Part shown: one piece after another, positions 17,854-26,712 of the stretch | Layout of the letters: every line of letters starts with the position of its first letter | Numbering within the stretch: position 1 is the first letter of the stretch | Source: an uncultured Pontibacter sp. | GTDB taxonomy: Bacteria; Bacteroidota; Bacteroidia; Cytophagales; Hymenobacteraceae | DNA: 64,000 bases | Assembly (NCBI RefSeq): GCF_947499215.1 | Contig: NZ_CANMNI010000002.1 | Span: forward strand, 682,001 to 746,000 | Reading direction: 5' to 3' | The notes under the pieces: model-generated | What the model was told of the DNA's origin: nothing | The model's database searches: none | What the model saw: only the letters and a program-made list of their open reading frames with translations | Program-made: the position numbers and the translations under genes

Positions 17854-18636
17854 TTAGCGAGAAGGGTCACCCTCGGGCAGCACTTCGTTCTGGCGAAGGT
17901 GCACTGGGTCGGTTTTCTTGCGCAGTTTCAGGTTGAGCATTTCCACCATGAGCGAGAAGAACATCGCGAAGTAGATGTAACCTTTCGGGATGTGCTGGTG
18001 CAACGCCTCCACCACCAGCATAAAGCCGATGAGGAGCAAGAAGGAAAGCGCCAGCATTTTCACGGTAGGGTGCTTGTTCACAAAGTCGCTCACGTACTTT
18101 GCGAAGATCAGCATAATTCCCATGGCAATAATCACAGCAATAACCATCACAATAATCTCCTGTGCCAAACCAACTGCCGTCAGGATGGAGTCGAATGAGA
18201 ACACGATGTCGATAAGGATAATTTGCACGAGCACTTTGCTCATCGTCATAGTACCTTTCCCTGCATTGTGCCCCTCTTCTTCGCCCTCGAGCTTATTGTG
18301 TATCTCGGTTACAGATTTAGCCAGCAAGAATAGACCTCCGGCAAACAGAATGATATCGCGCCACGATACCGGGAAGTCCTCCTCGGTCAACGGCAGGTTG
18401 ATAGAGAAAATCGGGTCACTGGCACTCACTATCCAAGCGATGAACATCAGTAGGATAATGCGGAAAACCAGCGCGAGTGTTATGCCGATGTTGCGCCCTT
18501 TAGCCTGTTGCTCTTTGGGTAGCCGGCTTACAATAATAGAGATGAATACGATGTTGTCGATGCCGAGCACGACCTCCATAAAGGTCAGCGTCAGCAAACT
18601 TATCCAAGTATCTGGATTAGCGAATATATCAAGCAT
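17854..18636 (-). CDS. TerC-family integral membrane protein
   Basis: This is a 260-residue protein with about seven membrane helices. The family signature is clear: FMEVVLGIDNIVFISI at 19-34 and, in the second half, IILIDIVFSFDSILTAVG. These two repeats hold the acidic residues thought to bind metal. TerC proteins are linked to tellurite resistance and, in other bacteria, to manganese export that supplies secreted enzymes; which role applies here is not known. It follows yajQ by 28 bases in the same direction and ends at a strong terminator, so yajQ-terC is one transcript. Confidence 0.9.
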   Translation of the reverse strand: MLDIFANPDTWISLLTLTFMEVVLGIDNIVFISIIVSRLPKEQQAKGRNIGITLALVFRIILLMFIAWIVSASDPIFSINLPLTEEDFPVSWRDIILFAGGLFLLAKSVTEIHNKLEGEEEGHNAGKGTMTMSKVLVQIILIDIVFSFDSILTAVGLAQEIIVMVIAVIIAMGIMLIFAKYVSDFVNKHPTVKMLALSFLLLIGFMLVVEALHQHIPKGYIYFAMFFSLMVEMLNLKLRKKTDPVHLRQNEVLPEGDPSR

Positions 18637-18664
18637 AAGGTATAAGGTGAGTTAGGTGAGGGCA

Positions 18665-19162
18665 TTACGACTTCATATTGACGTACTGAAGGGGCATGCC
18701 TATTTCTTCGGCGTTTGTACGCAAAAGAGCGATCACTTGCTGCAGATCATCGATTTTTTTGGCAGTCACCCGGATGGTTTCATCCATCATGGCAGCTGAC
18801 ACTTTCATCTTGCTGTCTTTGATCAGCTTCATGATTTTTTTGGAAGTCTCCTTGTCTATGCCAGCTTTCACTTTAATGTCTTTTTTCACCATCGCACCAG
18901 AAGCATAAGCCTCTTTGGAGAAGTCGAGGGCGGTAGCGTCAAGACCCTGTTTCACCATTTTGCCGATGAGCACGTCCTCGGTGTGCTGCAGGCGCATGTC
19001 GTTCTCCATGGAGATTTTCACTTCGTTATTTTTCTTGTCGAACTCCAGCGAGCCTTTGGTGTCGCGGAAGTCATAGCGGTTCATAATCTCCTTGCGGGCC
19101 ACATTCACCGCATTGTCCATAATCTGCGGATCTACTTTGCTGACGATATCGAAAGATGCCAT
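18665..19162 (-). CDS. yajQ: YajQ-family nucleotide-binding protein
   Basis: This 165-residue protein of the YajQ (UPF0234) family starts MASFDIVSKVDPQIMDNAV, the standard family beginning. It continues with EIMNRYDFRDTKGSLEF. Two RNP-like ferredoxin folds make up the whole protein. YajQ proteins bind nucleotides, and a Xanthomonas member binds cyclic di-GMP and acts with a transcription factor. Its role here is unproven. It is the first gene of the yajQ-terC transcript, with a possible TAACTTTG -7 box upstream. Confidence 0.95.
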   Translation of the reverse strand: MASFDIVSKVDPQIMDNAVNVARKEIMNRYDFRDTKGSLEFDKKNNEVKISMENDMRLQHTEDVLIGKMVKQGLDATALDFSKEAYASGAMVKKDIKVKAGIDKETSKKIMKLIKDSKMKVSAAMMDETIRVTAKKIDDLQQVIALLRTNAEEIGMPLQYVNMKS

Positions 19163-19204
19163 AGTTTGTCGGGTTAGGTTTAATGATAAGGTTTACACGA
19201 TTTA

Positions 19205-19345
19205 TAACCTGCAAAGTTATTTATTGAATCGTTGATTGCTAATTGTTGGTTGTTTTTGTTGGATTCGCTGAATAGTTGAATTGTTAAATAGTTGATTGTT
19301 CATCAGTAAATTGTTGCTTGTTGATTGATAATTGCTGGTGACTGG
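19205..19345. repeat. Degenerate GTTGATTG/ATTGTT repeat tract
   Basis: About 140 bases are built from imperfect short units such as GTTGATTG, ATTGTTGG, ATAGTTGAATTG and ATTGTTGCTTG. No gene fits here. The rest of the 330-base gap holds the second G-rich element. Confidence 0.6.
19212..19219 (-). promoter_or_regulatory. Putative -7 box for yajQ-terC
   Basis: On the minus strand TAACTTTG fits TAnnTTTG and lies about 50 bases before the yajQ ATG. The -33 position has only TTAG. Confidence 0.4.
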
Positions 19346-19415
19346 TTACTAAATTGCCTCGCTGAAGCGCCTACAGATTTTTATTGGCAATCTGTCTCAA
19401 ACGATGCACTCAAAA

Positions 19416-19445
19416 TCTCCTCTTCAGAGGGGCAGGGGTGTGTTT
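19416..19445 (+). repeat. G-rich dispersed element, copy 2
   Basis: CTCCTCTTCAGAGGGGCAGG continues into GGTGTGTT. It aligns with the copy at 8871-8900, differing mainly in the 5' half. Here too it lies upstream of an unrelated gene. Confidence 0.6.
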
Positions 19446-19492
19446 TCATGCTACCCTATTTAACAGTCACCAACCAGCAATTAATAACTTAA

Positions 19493-19924
19493 ATGCAAGT
19501 CATAGAACCCGCTACTCCGGAACAATTCAAACAGTACTACCAATTGCGTTACGATACCCTGCGCAAGCCTTGGGACCAGCCTGAAGGCAGTGAGCGTGCC
19601 GAAGACGATGAGCAGGCCATCCACGCCATGCTGGTAGACGACAACAACGAAGCACTTGGCGTATGCCGCCTGCACCTGAACACACCACAGGAAGGGCAGA
19701 TCCGGTTTATGGGGGTACGGGCCGACAAACAGGGCAAGCGCCTTGGCGACCAATTGATCAGCTACCTCGAAGACCGCGCCCGCAAGTTAGGCGCTACCTC
19801 CATGACCTTGCAGGCCCGCGAGAATGCCGTAAACTTTTACCGCCGCAATGGGTATGAAGTAGTAGAAAAAACATACCTGTTGTTTGGCTCCATTCAGCAC
19901 TACAAAATGGCCAAGCAACTGTAA
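19493..19924 (+). CDS. GNAT-family N-acetyltransferase
   Basis: This 143-residue protein has a GNAT acetyltransferase fold that uses acetyl-CoA. The start region EQFKQYYQLRYDTLRKPW is followed by strands around RFMGVRADKQGKRLGDQLI, where QGKRLG forms the acetyl-CoA pyrophosphate loop (Q/RxxGxG/A type). The ending AVNFYRRNGYEVVEK is the usual C-terminal GNAT motif. The family resembles ElaA/YjcF-like enzymes whose substrate is unknown. It is followed 12 bases later by the lipocalin gene, so they are probably cotranscribed. Confidence 0.88.
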   Translation: MQVIEPATPEQFKQYYQLRYDTLRKPWDQPEGSERAEDDEQAIHAMLVDDNNEALGVCRLHLNTPQEGQIRFMGVRADKQGKRLGDQLISYLEDRARKLGATSMTLQARENAVNFYRRNGYEVVEKTYLLFGSIQHYKMAKQL

Positions 19925-19936
19925 CACGTTGCAAAA

Positions 19937-20482
19937 ATGGCTTTCACGAAAAAGAAAAAACTTGTACTAACTGCAGGCGCGGTGTTGTTCGGCGCTTTTA
20001 TCATCAGCAGTTGCAGCAGCACGAATGCCCCACTTGAGACAGTGCCGACCGTGGATCTGGAACGCTACATGGGCAAGTGGTACGAGATCGCCTCCATCCC
20101 GCAGCGCTTCACCAAAGGCTGCCAATGCACCACGGCCGAGTATAAACTCAACGCCAAAGAGGGTTATGTGGAGGTATATAACTCCTGCCTGAAAGAAGGC
20201 AAAATAAGCGATGTGAGCGGAAAGGCTTTTCCGGTGGAGGGGAGTAACAACAGCAAGCTCAAGGTGCAGTTTTTCTGGCCCTTTAAAGGCGACTACTGGA
20301 TTCTGGAACTCGACCCGGATTACCGCTACGTGATGGTAGGTTCACCCGATCGCGAAAGCCTCTGGTTTCTTTCCCGCGCCCCGACCATGGATGATGCTAC
20401 TTATGCCAGATTAGAGCAGTTGGCCAACACCAAGGGTTTTCCGGTGGAGCAATTGCAAATGACGGAACAGCGTTGTGATTAA
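19937..20482 (+). CDS. blc: Lipocalin (Blc-like outer membrane lipoprotein)
   Basis: This 181-residue lipoprotein has a lipobox with Cys26 (ISSC). The lipocalin signature GKWYEIA at 46-52 begins strand A. YVMVGSPDRESLW and LSRAPT near 131-150 are the other conserved blocks. Bacterial lipocalins bind fatty acids or lysophospholipids and are linked to envelope stress. The length is normal. Two extra cysteines (GCQC, 61-64) may pair with Cys84. Its stop overlaps by four bases the end of the converging membrane protein gene. Confidence 0.92.
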   Translation: MAFTKKKKLVLTAGAVLFGAFIISSCSSTNAPLETVPTVDLERYMGKWYEIASIPQRFTKGCQCTTAEYKLNAKEGYVEVYNSCLKEGKISDVSGKAFPVEGSNNSKLKVQFFWPFKGDYWILELDPDYRYVMVGSPDRESLWFLSRAPTMDDATYARLEQLANTKGFPVEQLQMTEQRCD

Positions 20483-21105
20483 TAGCCGCGCCACAGACCC
20501 GTCGTATCCTCTGCATCAGCTCTTTCGGCAGGTATAGGCGACTCTTGCAGCACCGGGTCATCCTCTTTATTAAACCTCTCTGTCCTGAATAGGAAAGCGA
20601 CCAAACCCAGCACGAACAGAAAAGCGAAGGGCACGACTAGGTTGCGGTAGAAGAAATCGCGGAGGGGCTCGTGCAGTTTTCGGTAGCGCCTGAGGTATAG
20701 GAACAGGAGTACCCCCACCAGAATATACATGGGCAGCGCCACAAAAAAGACAAGTTGCCAGCCATACCAGTTTTGGTAGCGGAAAATAAGCGCCACAAAA
20801 CTCATCACCAGCGAGAGGCTACTGATAGCGCCCAGCAGGGCCAGCCAAATATTGGAGATAATGTAGAAAAAGGACAGCCCCACCTGCACCAAGAAGAGCA
20901 GCAAAAGTACGGCCATCGAAAACACAAACACAAAGCTGCCCCCCGTGATGCCGAAAAACTTCATGACCACGCCCACCACCGCCAGTCCCATGGCCACATA
21001 AAGCACCATGGTGAAGGACTGGATAAAGGCTGTGAGCTGGTCACGCACATTGGCAACCAACGATGGTCTATTATCTTGATGAAGGGCTTGGCGCTCAAAT
21101 GTCAT
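20479..21105 (-). CDS. Hypothetical membrane protein
   Basis: This is a 208-residue protein with about five membrane helices: approximately 28-50, 55-78, 82-108, 118-140 and 153-172. A polar C-terminal tail follows, ending TTGLWRGY. No family is recognised. It converges with the lipocalin gene and overlaps its end by four bases. The DUF4174 gene is upstream in the same direction, 24 bases away, so the two may share a transcript. Confidence 0.7.
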   Translation of the reverse strand: MTFERQALHQDNRPSLVANVRDQLTAFIQSFTMVLYVAMGLAVVGVVMKFFGITGGSFVFVFSMAVLLLLFLVQVGLSFFYIISNIWLALLGAISSLSLVMSFVALIFRYQNWYGWQLVFFVALPMYILVGVLLFLYLRRYRKLHEPLRDFFYRNLVVPFAFLFVLGLVAFLFRTERFNKEDDPVLQESPIPAERADAEDTTGLWRGY

Positions 21106-21129
21106 GGGGCTACATAGTATAGATGTCTT

Positions 21130-21561
21130 TTATTCTTGTTTACGCATTTCCTGCCGCCGCATGGGCATTTGGTCGATTATTTTGAATATCTCCTCCATGG
21201 GCACAGGCTGCTGGCTGCGGTACTTCTCCAAGCCGTCTTTTCCCAGCAAGATCAAGGTATAGGCACTGTCTTCTACATCGAATTTTGCTAGTAATTCCTT
21301 TCGTTGTCCGGCATGTTTACCGAGTGGAGTGAGCTCCAGCACCATCAAATCCCGCTCTCGCATACCTTGCATGTTTCTGCCTATTTCACCACTCTGCTCG
21401 CTTAAGTGTGCATTATTTTGATCAGGTGCGAAGATCAACAGCACGCGGTTTTTCCATTTGTATTCTTCTATTCGCAAAGTTTCTTGTGTTTGTGCATGAG
21501 CTATAACAGGTACTAAAAGTACTAGACAAAATCCAGTGATATACAATTTTAGATGTCGCAT
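21130..21561 (-). CDS. DUF4174 family secreted protein
   Basis: This 143-residue protein has a signal peptide (about 1-23, VIAHAQ). The mature part carries EYKWKNRVLLIFAPDQNN and a later YTLILLGKDGLEKYRSQ, which match the DUF4174 thioredoxin-like layout but lack the CxxC pair. It is probably periplasmic. Its role is unknown. It is the likely first gene of a two-gene minus-strand unit with the membrane protein at 20479-21105. Confidence 0.7.
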   Translation of the reverse strand: MRHLKLYITGFCLVLLVPVIAHAQTQETLRIEEYKWKNRVLLIFAPDQNNAHLSEQSGEIGRNMQGMRERDLMVLELTPLGKHAGQRKELLAKFDVEDSAYTLILLGKDGLEKYRSQQPVPMEEIFKIIDQMPMRRQEMRKQE

Positions 21562-21685
21562 ATTCTTAATACGTAGCGCCAGTATTACAGGGTATAATTA
21601 GGCGTTAATCGACCTTATTAAACAATTCATCTATTTTTTTGAATATACTTTGGATCGCATGAGATGAATCTAAAAATAATTCCAC

Positions 21686-21693
21686 TACCTTTG
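21686..21693 (+). promoter_or_regulatory. Promoter -7 box of the second TonB receptor
   Basis: TACCTTTG fits TAnnTTTG and lies 45 bases before the ATG at 21738. The -33 box is unclear. Confidence 0.5.
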
Positions 21694-21737
21694 CGCCCTG
21701 AAAAGTACACGCAACCACACCCACACAAAATAAAACC

Positions 21738-24113
21738 ATGAAATACAGAGCGTTAACCGCTTACACAGCCTTATTTTGGCTACTTTTTTGCGCTGCCCCA
21801 CTCACAGCCTTGGGTCAGCAGCTTTCTCAAACCATCCGTGGCAAAATCATCGACAAGGAGTCTCAAGAACCCCTCATTGGGGCCACGGTTGCCATCCTCA
21901 CCACCGACCCACCGATGGGTACTACCACCGATGTAAGCGGCAGCTTTCGCCTCGACAAAGTACCAGTGGGCCGCCATACCCTGCGCATCAGTTACCTCGG
22001 CTACGAAGAGCAGGTGCTACCCGAGTTGCTGCTCGGTTCTGGCAAGGAATTGGTGCTAAACATCGGCCTGAGCGAATCCTTCAAAAAACTGCAAGAAGTG
22101 GTCATCAACGCCGAGCAGCAAAGTAAGGGAAATCCGCTCAACGAGATGGCCATGATCTCTTCCCGCTCTATTTCGGTGGAGGAAACCAAGCGCTACGCCG
22201 CTAGTGTAAACGACCCGGCCCGTGCCGCCCAGAACTACGCCGGCGTGGGCATCAGTCAGGACATGAGCAACGAGATTGTGGTGCGGGGCAACTCGCCGCG
22301 TGGTGTGCTCTGGCGCGTGGAAGGAATTGAAGTGCCCAATCCGAGCCACTTTGCAGAAGAAGGTGCGGCCGGTGGTGCCGTGAGTATCCTGAGCGTGAAC
22401 ATGCTCGATAACTCCGACTTCAACACAGGCGCTTTTCCTGCCGAGTATGGCAACGCCCTTTCTGGTATATTCGACATCCGTCTACGCAACGGTAACAATG
22501 AGAAACGCGAGTATGCGCTGCAGGCAGGTATACTGGGCGTAGACTTTGCCGCCGAAGGCCCTTTCAAGGCAGGTTCCAAAGCCTCCTATCTAGCCAACTA
22601 CCGCTACTCTACCCTCGCCATGCTCAATAAGATTGGCGTAAAAATTTCGGGTGATGCCGTTCCGGTTTTCCAAGATTTCTCCTTCAAGCTATACCTGCCA
22701 ACGGCCAAAGCCGGCTACTTCTCTTTCTGGGGATTGGGAGGACTGAGCGAGCAGAATGTGAAAGCAGAGCGTGACACTGAGCAGTGGGAAGGCTACCTTG
22801 ACCGCTTCGACGACCGCTTTCAGGCGCGCATGGCTTCTTCGGGACTCACGCACATCCTGTTCTTGGGCAAAGACGACTACATCGAGTCCACACTCTCTTT
22901 CTCCACGAGTGGCAACAAGGTATGGGTCGACTCGCTACAGGCAGACTACACGGCTATCCCTTTTTACCGACATGATTTCGCGCAGCAGGCTACCCGTTTC
23001 TCGTCGCTCTACAACCGTAAGTTTAACAACCGCCATACCTTGCGCACAGGCTTTATCCTGAGCCAACTGGGTTACGACTCCTATGCAGGCGGGCGCAACA
23101 TTGAGTATGAAGAAGGCGAATTTGTGAACCAGCGCGGCAGCACGCAAATGGCACAGGCCTATGCGCAGTGGAAGTACCGATTCACCGAGCAACTCACACT
23201 CAACACCGGCCTGCACAGCCTGTACTTTGGTTTAAACGGCAACACCGTAATAGAGCCACGCATGGGTTTGAGATATCAGGTAAACGCCGCCAAGTCTTTT
23301 AGCGCCGCCTTTGGTCTGCACAGCCGCCACGACGCCCTGACCTCCTACTTTGCACAGCAGCGACAGGAGGACGGCAGCTATACCCAACCCAACCGCAAAC
23401 TGGGCTTTACCCGCGCTGCGCACTATGTGCTGGGCTATGACCAGATGCTGCGCGAAGACCTCCGCCTGAAAGTGGAGACCTATTACCAGCACCTTTTCAA
23501 CGTGCCGGTGAGCGCTGCCGAAAACGGCACCTACTCTGCCCTGAACTACGAGCGAAGTATCAGCCGCGAGACCTTGGTGAACGAAGGTACTGGTCGCAAC
23601 TATGGCGTGGAGATGACACTGGAGAAATTTTTCACGAACAACTACTACTTCCTACTCACTTCATCGCTTTACGACTCTAAGTATACCGTGAACGACGGTA
23701 TCGAGCGAAGCACCCGCTTCAACGGCAACCACATTGTGAACCTGCTAGCCGGCAAGGAATTTAAGGTTGGCCGCAACAAGCAAAACTTGATTAGCCTGAA
23801 CGGAAAAGTGATGTGGGCCGGCGGCAACCGCTATACCCCGATTGATCTGGAAAAATCGAAAGAACTGAAGTATGAGGTGCTCGACGTGGCCAACCGTTTC
23901 GGGATACAGACACCTGACTATTTCCGCTCCGACATCCGGGTGAGCTACCGCAAAAACAAACCGAAGGCCAGCTACATTCTGTCGCTCGACATCCAGAACT
24001 TCACCAACCGCCAGAATGTGTTCGGCGTGCAGTACGACCGCATGAAAGAAGAAGTGGTCACCCGCTACATGGTGGGTATGCTGCCGATCCTGAATTACCG
24101 GGTAGAGTTTTAG
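21738..24113 (+). CDS. TonB-dependent receptor with carboxypeptidase-like domain
   Basis: This 791-residue outer-membrane receptor has a signal peptide (about 1-26, LTALGQ). A CarboxypepD_reg domain is at 34-120 (IRGKIIDKESQEPLIGATV). The plug at about 130-260 contains IVVRGNSPRGVLWRVEG. The rest is beta-barrel and ends NYRVEF with a terminal Phe, as expected for recognition by the BAM machinery. No SusD or TonB gene is adjacent, and its substrate is unknown. It is monocistronic, with its own -7 box and a terminator. Confidence 0.92.
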   Translation: MKYRALTAYTALFWLLFCAAPLTALGQQLSQTIRGKIIDKESQEPLIGATVAILTTDPPMGTTTDVSGSFRLDKVPVGRHTLRISYLGYEEQVLPELLLGSGKELVLNIGLSESFKKLQEVVINAEQQSKGNPLNEMAMISSRSISVEETKRYAASVNDPARAAQNYAGVGISQDMSNEIVVRGNSPRGVLWRVEGIEVPNPSHFAEEGAAGGAVSILSVNMLDNSDFNTGAFPAEYGNALSGIFDIRLRNGNNEKREYALQAGILGVDFAAEGPFKAGSKASYLANYRYSTLAMLNKIGVKISGDAVPVFQDFSFKLYLPTAKAGYFSFWGLGGLSEQNVKAERDTEQWEGYLDRFDDRFQARMASSGLTHILFLGKDDYIESTLSFSTSGNKVWVDSLQADYTAIPFYRHDFAQQATRFSSLYNRKFNNRHTLRTGFILSQLGYDSYAGGRNIEYEEGEFVNQRGSTQMAQAYAQWKYRFTEQLTLNTGLHSLYFGLNGNTVIEPRMGLRYQVNAAKSFSAAFGLHSRHDALTSYFAQQRQEDGSYTQPNRKLGFTRAAHYVLGYDQMLREDLRLKVETYYQHLFNVPVSAAENGTYSALNYERSISRETLVNEGTGRNYGVEMTLEKFFTNNYYFLLTSSLYDSKYTVNDGIERSTRFNGNHIVNLLAGKEFKVGRNKQNLISLNGKVMWAGGNRYTPIDLEKSKELKYEVLDVANRFGIQTPDYFRSDIRVSYRKNKPKASYILSLDIQNFTNRQNVFGVQYDRMKEEVVTRYMVGMLPILNYRVEF

Positions 24114-24137
24114 TGCCTATCTAAGCTGTGAAAACAG

Positions 24138-24164
24138 GGGTCAGGTGTATAACCTGACCCTTTT
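24138..24164. terminator. Bidirectional terminator
   Basis: GGGTCAGGT (24138-24146) pairs with ACCTGACCC (24152-24160), followed by TTTT. It serves the TonB receptor on the plus strand and probably the DUF2157 operon on the minus strand. Confidence 0.85.
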
Positions 24165-24604
24165 CATTTTCTTCCAGCATAAAAGGAGTCGACTGCCTGA
24201 TACAATAAGGTATCGCCAACTTCATTGTGTAGCAACAAAGCTTTCTTTTGCTTGTCAATTATAAATGTTTCAGAGGCCATTGGTTCGCCGGTGTCGCGCT
24301 TAATAGCCCCATTCAGGATAATCAGTTTAAAGAAGAGAATGAAACTGACAACGGCAATGGCATGGACCAAGAGCGCTCCTTTGTTATGCGTATCGCTTGG
24401 TTTTACAAATACACCGATCAACCGCCTGATCAGCAGCACAGCGCCTATCACCAAAACCAACAACCCCACCAAGTGATGAGCCGCAGGTGCGTGTGCGTAC
24501 TCCCAGCCAAAAAGTAGGTAGGTGACCCAGACCAGCGCAAAACCGCCTGCATAGTAAGCGAGTCCACGTGCTATACCTGTTGCAAACTGCTTTTCGATGC
24601 GCAT
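24164..24604 (-). CDS. Hypothetical membrane protein at the end of the DUF2157 operon
   Basis: This is a 146-residue protein with about four helices (approximately 12-34, 42-62, 77-98 and a weaker one). A polar C-terminal part, ETFIIDKQKKALLLHNEVGDTLLYQ, follows. No family is recognised. It starts 13 bases after the preceding gene and ends at a terminator, so it is probably the last gene of the minus-strand unit that begins at 27667. Confidence 0.65.
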   Translation of the reverse strand: MRIEKQFATGIARGLAYYAGGFALVWVTYLLFGWEYAHAPAAHHLVGLLVLVIGAVLLIRRLIGVFVKPSDTHNKGALLVHAIAVVSFILFFKLIILNGAIKRDTGEPMASETFIIDKQKKALLLHNEVGDTLLYQAVDSFYAGRK

Positions 24605-24617
24605 ATGCTTTCTATCA

Positions 24618-25100
24618 CTAAATTTTTATCTCGGACAGGTCGCGCAGTTCTGCCTGCAGGTCTTGTGCTATCTGTTGCATCTCTTGCATAGCCTGCTCTT
24701 GTGTTTTGCGTTGCAGCAGGTGCAGTTTCACGTTATCCGAGAGTTTGATGTAGCCATCGTATTTCACAAACTGAAAGGTGCTCATCGACCCCCTCGACTC
24801 GCTGACTTGCCTGTAGTTGTTCTTCTTCAGAAAAAGGAAATCGATACCGGGCAGCGGTAGCATCTTACCGATAGTTATACCTGCAAAGCGCACTCCTTCC
24901 CGATAGCGCATGCGCTCCAGATCAAACTCTGTGCGATAGTGCGTAAAATGTGTGATAAGGGCAGTCGGGAGAAAAACATAGGCAGCTACCGAGCCGTTTA
25001 CAATCATGGTTATCGCTAATACAGTTGTGATCCAGCCAAAAGCCCGGGCGCTTGTGCTGAAATAATGACCTGTATTATAGCTATGTAGAGTTGCTGCCAT
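24618..25100 (-). CDS. Hypothetical two-helix membrane protein, paralogue of 40139-40624
   Basis: This 160-residue protein has a two-helix membrane hairpin (about 18-52) followed by a soluble part. The region FLFLKKNNYRQV, later FVKYDGYIKLSD, and the C-terminal AQDLQAELRDLSE align with FLKKNRTTT, FDSYLWLEDG and AQELQTEIKDLTV in the protein at 40139-40624. Both therefore seem to belong to one unnamed family. It lies 30 bases after the GDYXXLXY gene in the same direction. Function is unknown. Confidence 0.65.
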   Translation of the reverse strand: MAATLHSYNTGHYFSTSARAFGWITTVLAITMIVNGSVAAYVFLPTALITHFTHYRTEFDLERMRYREGVRFAGITIGKMLPLPGIDFLFLKKNNYRQVSESRGSMSTFQFVKYDGYIKLSDNVKLHLLQRKTQEQAMQEMQQIAQDLQAELRDLSEIKI

Positions 25101-25130
25101 AGGCTTCTGAAATGATAGTCAAGATAGGGC

Positions 25131-25646
25131 TTATTTCTGAGATACCCGCTCCCGCTTCGGCACAATTAACTCTCTGTCTTCGTCATACAATCCCACCAGT
25201 ACGCTGTTGCCTTTGTCATCTACTCTAAGCCCACCATACTCCGCTTTTTCAAAAGTCTCGGCTTGGCCTTCTTCAAAAAAGTAAGACTCTGCACCTAGGT
25301 TGAGCGACCAGTTTCCTTTGCTATACCTGAGCAGTATCTCGTCAGGGTGCAGCGGTTCTTTTTCGCTTTGGTAACGCACCAGTTGTGCAACGTTCTGGGA
25401 GTCGAGCTGCACGACGGCATAGCCGCGATTGGGCAACTTCTCCTGTTCCTGCGTCTGGCTAATGGCGTAGCTGAGCACCATGTAGTCGCCCTGCATCAGC
25501 GAGCGCGGATCTACCGGGGCCAATTCGAGCAGCACCAGTTGGCCCTCTTCCAAGATCTCTTCCTTTTCCACCACCGACAGGTTAAAAAATGCCAGCACCG
25601 CCACTAGGTTGACCAGCACGACAATGCTTTTGAGGTTACGCTTCAT
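25131..25646 (-). CDS. GDYXXLXY domain protein
   Basis: This 171-residue membrane-anchored protein has one N-terminal helix (about 7-24). It carries the family signature GDYMVLSY at 53-60 within DPRSLMQGDY. The remaining part is a small periplasmic beta domain. GDYXXLXY proteins are regularly encoded with DUF2157 and DUF4401 membrane proteins, as here. The start overlaps the end of the DUF4401 gene by 11 bases, indicating translational coupling. The function of the trio is not established. Confidence 0.85.
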   Translation of the reverse strand: MKRNLKSIVVLVNLVAVLAFFNLSVVEKEEILEEGQLVLLELAPVDPRSLMQGDYMVLSYAISQTQEQEKLPNRGYAVVQLDSQNVAQLVRYQSEKEPLHPDEILLRYSKGNWSLNLGAESYFFEEGQAETFEKAEYGGLRVDDKGNSVLVGLYDEDRELIVPKRERVSQK

Positions 25647-26712
25647 GGCTTCGCAGATAACGGTTCAACAGGTATAGGCCACCTAAAAACAAGGCACCCG
25701 TGAGCACCAAGACCCCTGACTTAGCCAAAAGTGTCATGTTCAGGTCATAATAGTAGAGCACTAGAAAGTAGGCCAACGCTAGCAGCCCCACCCAAAAGCC
25801 TGTTTTATGACCGATGTAAAAACTGGATAGCACCACCAGCAAAGCGCCCGGCACCGACGGCGCCAGCACAGTCGGCAGTAACACCACCGTGCAGCAGGTA
25901 TAGAAAATAGCCAGCGTCTTCTGATCCTTCACTCCACTTTCGCGCAGCACACGGTGTAACAACAGCAGCAAACAGCCGATCAAAAACAAGCCCGACAGCC
26001 AGAAATGGGTAATGCTGGTGGAGAGCAATTTCTGATGCACAAACAGCACCAACGTGTTGATTAGGGAGAAGATCAGCCCCATGCGAACCGGCCCGAAAAC
26101 CAGCGCAAAGCGCCGCAACAAGGCCAGCAGCTTTGCTTCGAAGAGACTGATGAAGGTGAGCATACCTGCCAGCACCACGATCAGGGCATGCGACAGGTTG
26201 TATATCTTGTGTATAAAAATCAGGCTCAGCAGACTGCCGTTGAGCACCAGCACCGAAATGAACACAAAGAGGCTGCTCTTGGAAAAGACCAGAACGAGCG
26301 TTGAAGCTATACCTAAGACCACTGCCACAGCTGTCGTGTTTTCGGACAGTACTCCGGTACCGATTGCCAGTAACACGTAGCCGGCAATGTTTAGCGACAC
26401 GCCAATGGCCTCTGCCGTAAATGTCTTCTCGATACGCACAAGCGCCTCTGCCCCTACCAGAAAACCAAGGCCAAAAATAAGCATGCCTATACCTGAGCTG
26501 TAGAGTCCGGCTGTCATCAGGAAACCTAGCAAGGTAGACAAGGCCAGCATGCCGCCCAAAATGGTAAGTAATTTAACAGGCCAGCGCTTGAGCAGCGAAG
26601 TCGAATGGGCTACTTCCGTGGTGATGGCAGCTTCGTCGTAGCTGAAGTCCGGTTGCTCCTGCGCGATCTCCTGCAGCAGGGTTTCGAGTTGAAGTGGTTC
26701 TTTATCGGCCAT
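25636..26712 (-). CDS. DUF4401 membrane protein
   Basis: This 358-residue protein has a cytoplasmic N-terminal segment of about 45 residues and then roughly ten membrane helices with few charged residues. Its place between DUF2157 and GDYXXLXY genes and its topology identify it as DUF4401. It overlaps both neighbours by 11 bases, so the three are translated from one mRNA and probably act in one complex. Function is unknown. Confidence 0.8.
   Translation of the reverse strand: MADKEPLQLETLLQEIAQEQPDFSYDEAAITTEVAHSTSLLKRWPVKLLTILGGMLALSTLLGFLMTAGLYSSGIGMLIFGLGFLVGAEALVRIEKTFTAEAIGVSLNIAGYVLLAIGTGVLSENTTAVAVVLGIASTLVLVFSKSSLFVFISVLVLNGSLLSLIFIHKIYNLSHALIVVLAGMLTFISLFEAKLLALLRRFALVFGPVRMGLIFSLINTLVLFVHQKLLSTSITHFWLSGLFLIGCLLLLLHRVLRESGVKDQKTLAIFYTCCTVVLLPTVLAPSVPGALLVVLSSFYIGHKTGFWVGLLALAYFLVLYYYDLNMTLLAKSGVLVLTGALFLGGLYLLNRYLRSHEA

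Noticed and set aside
19384..19584. 66-codon plus-strand frame before the GNAT gene
   Set aside because: It overlaps the repeat element and the start of the GNAT gene in another frame.
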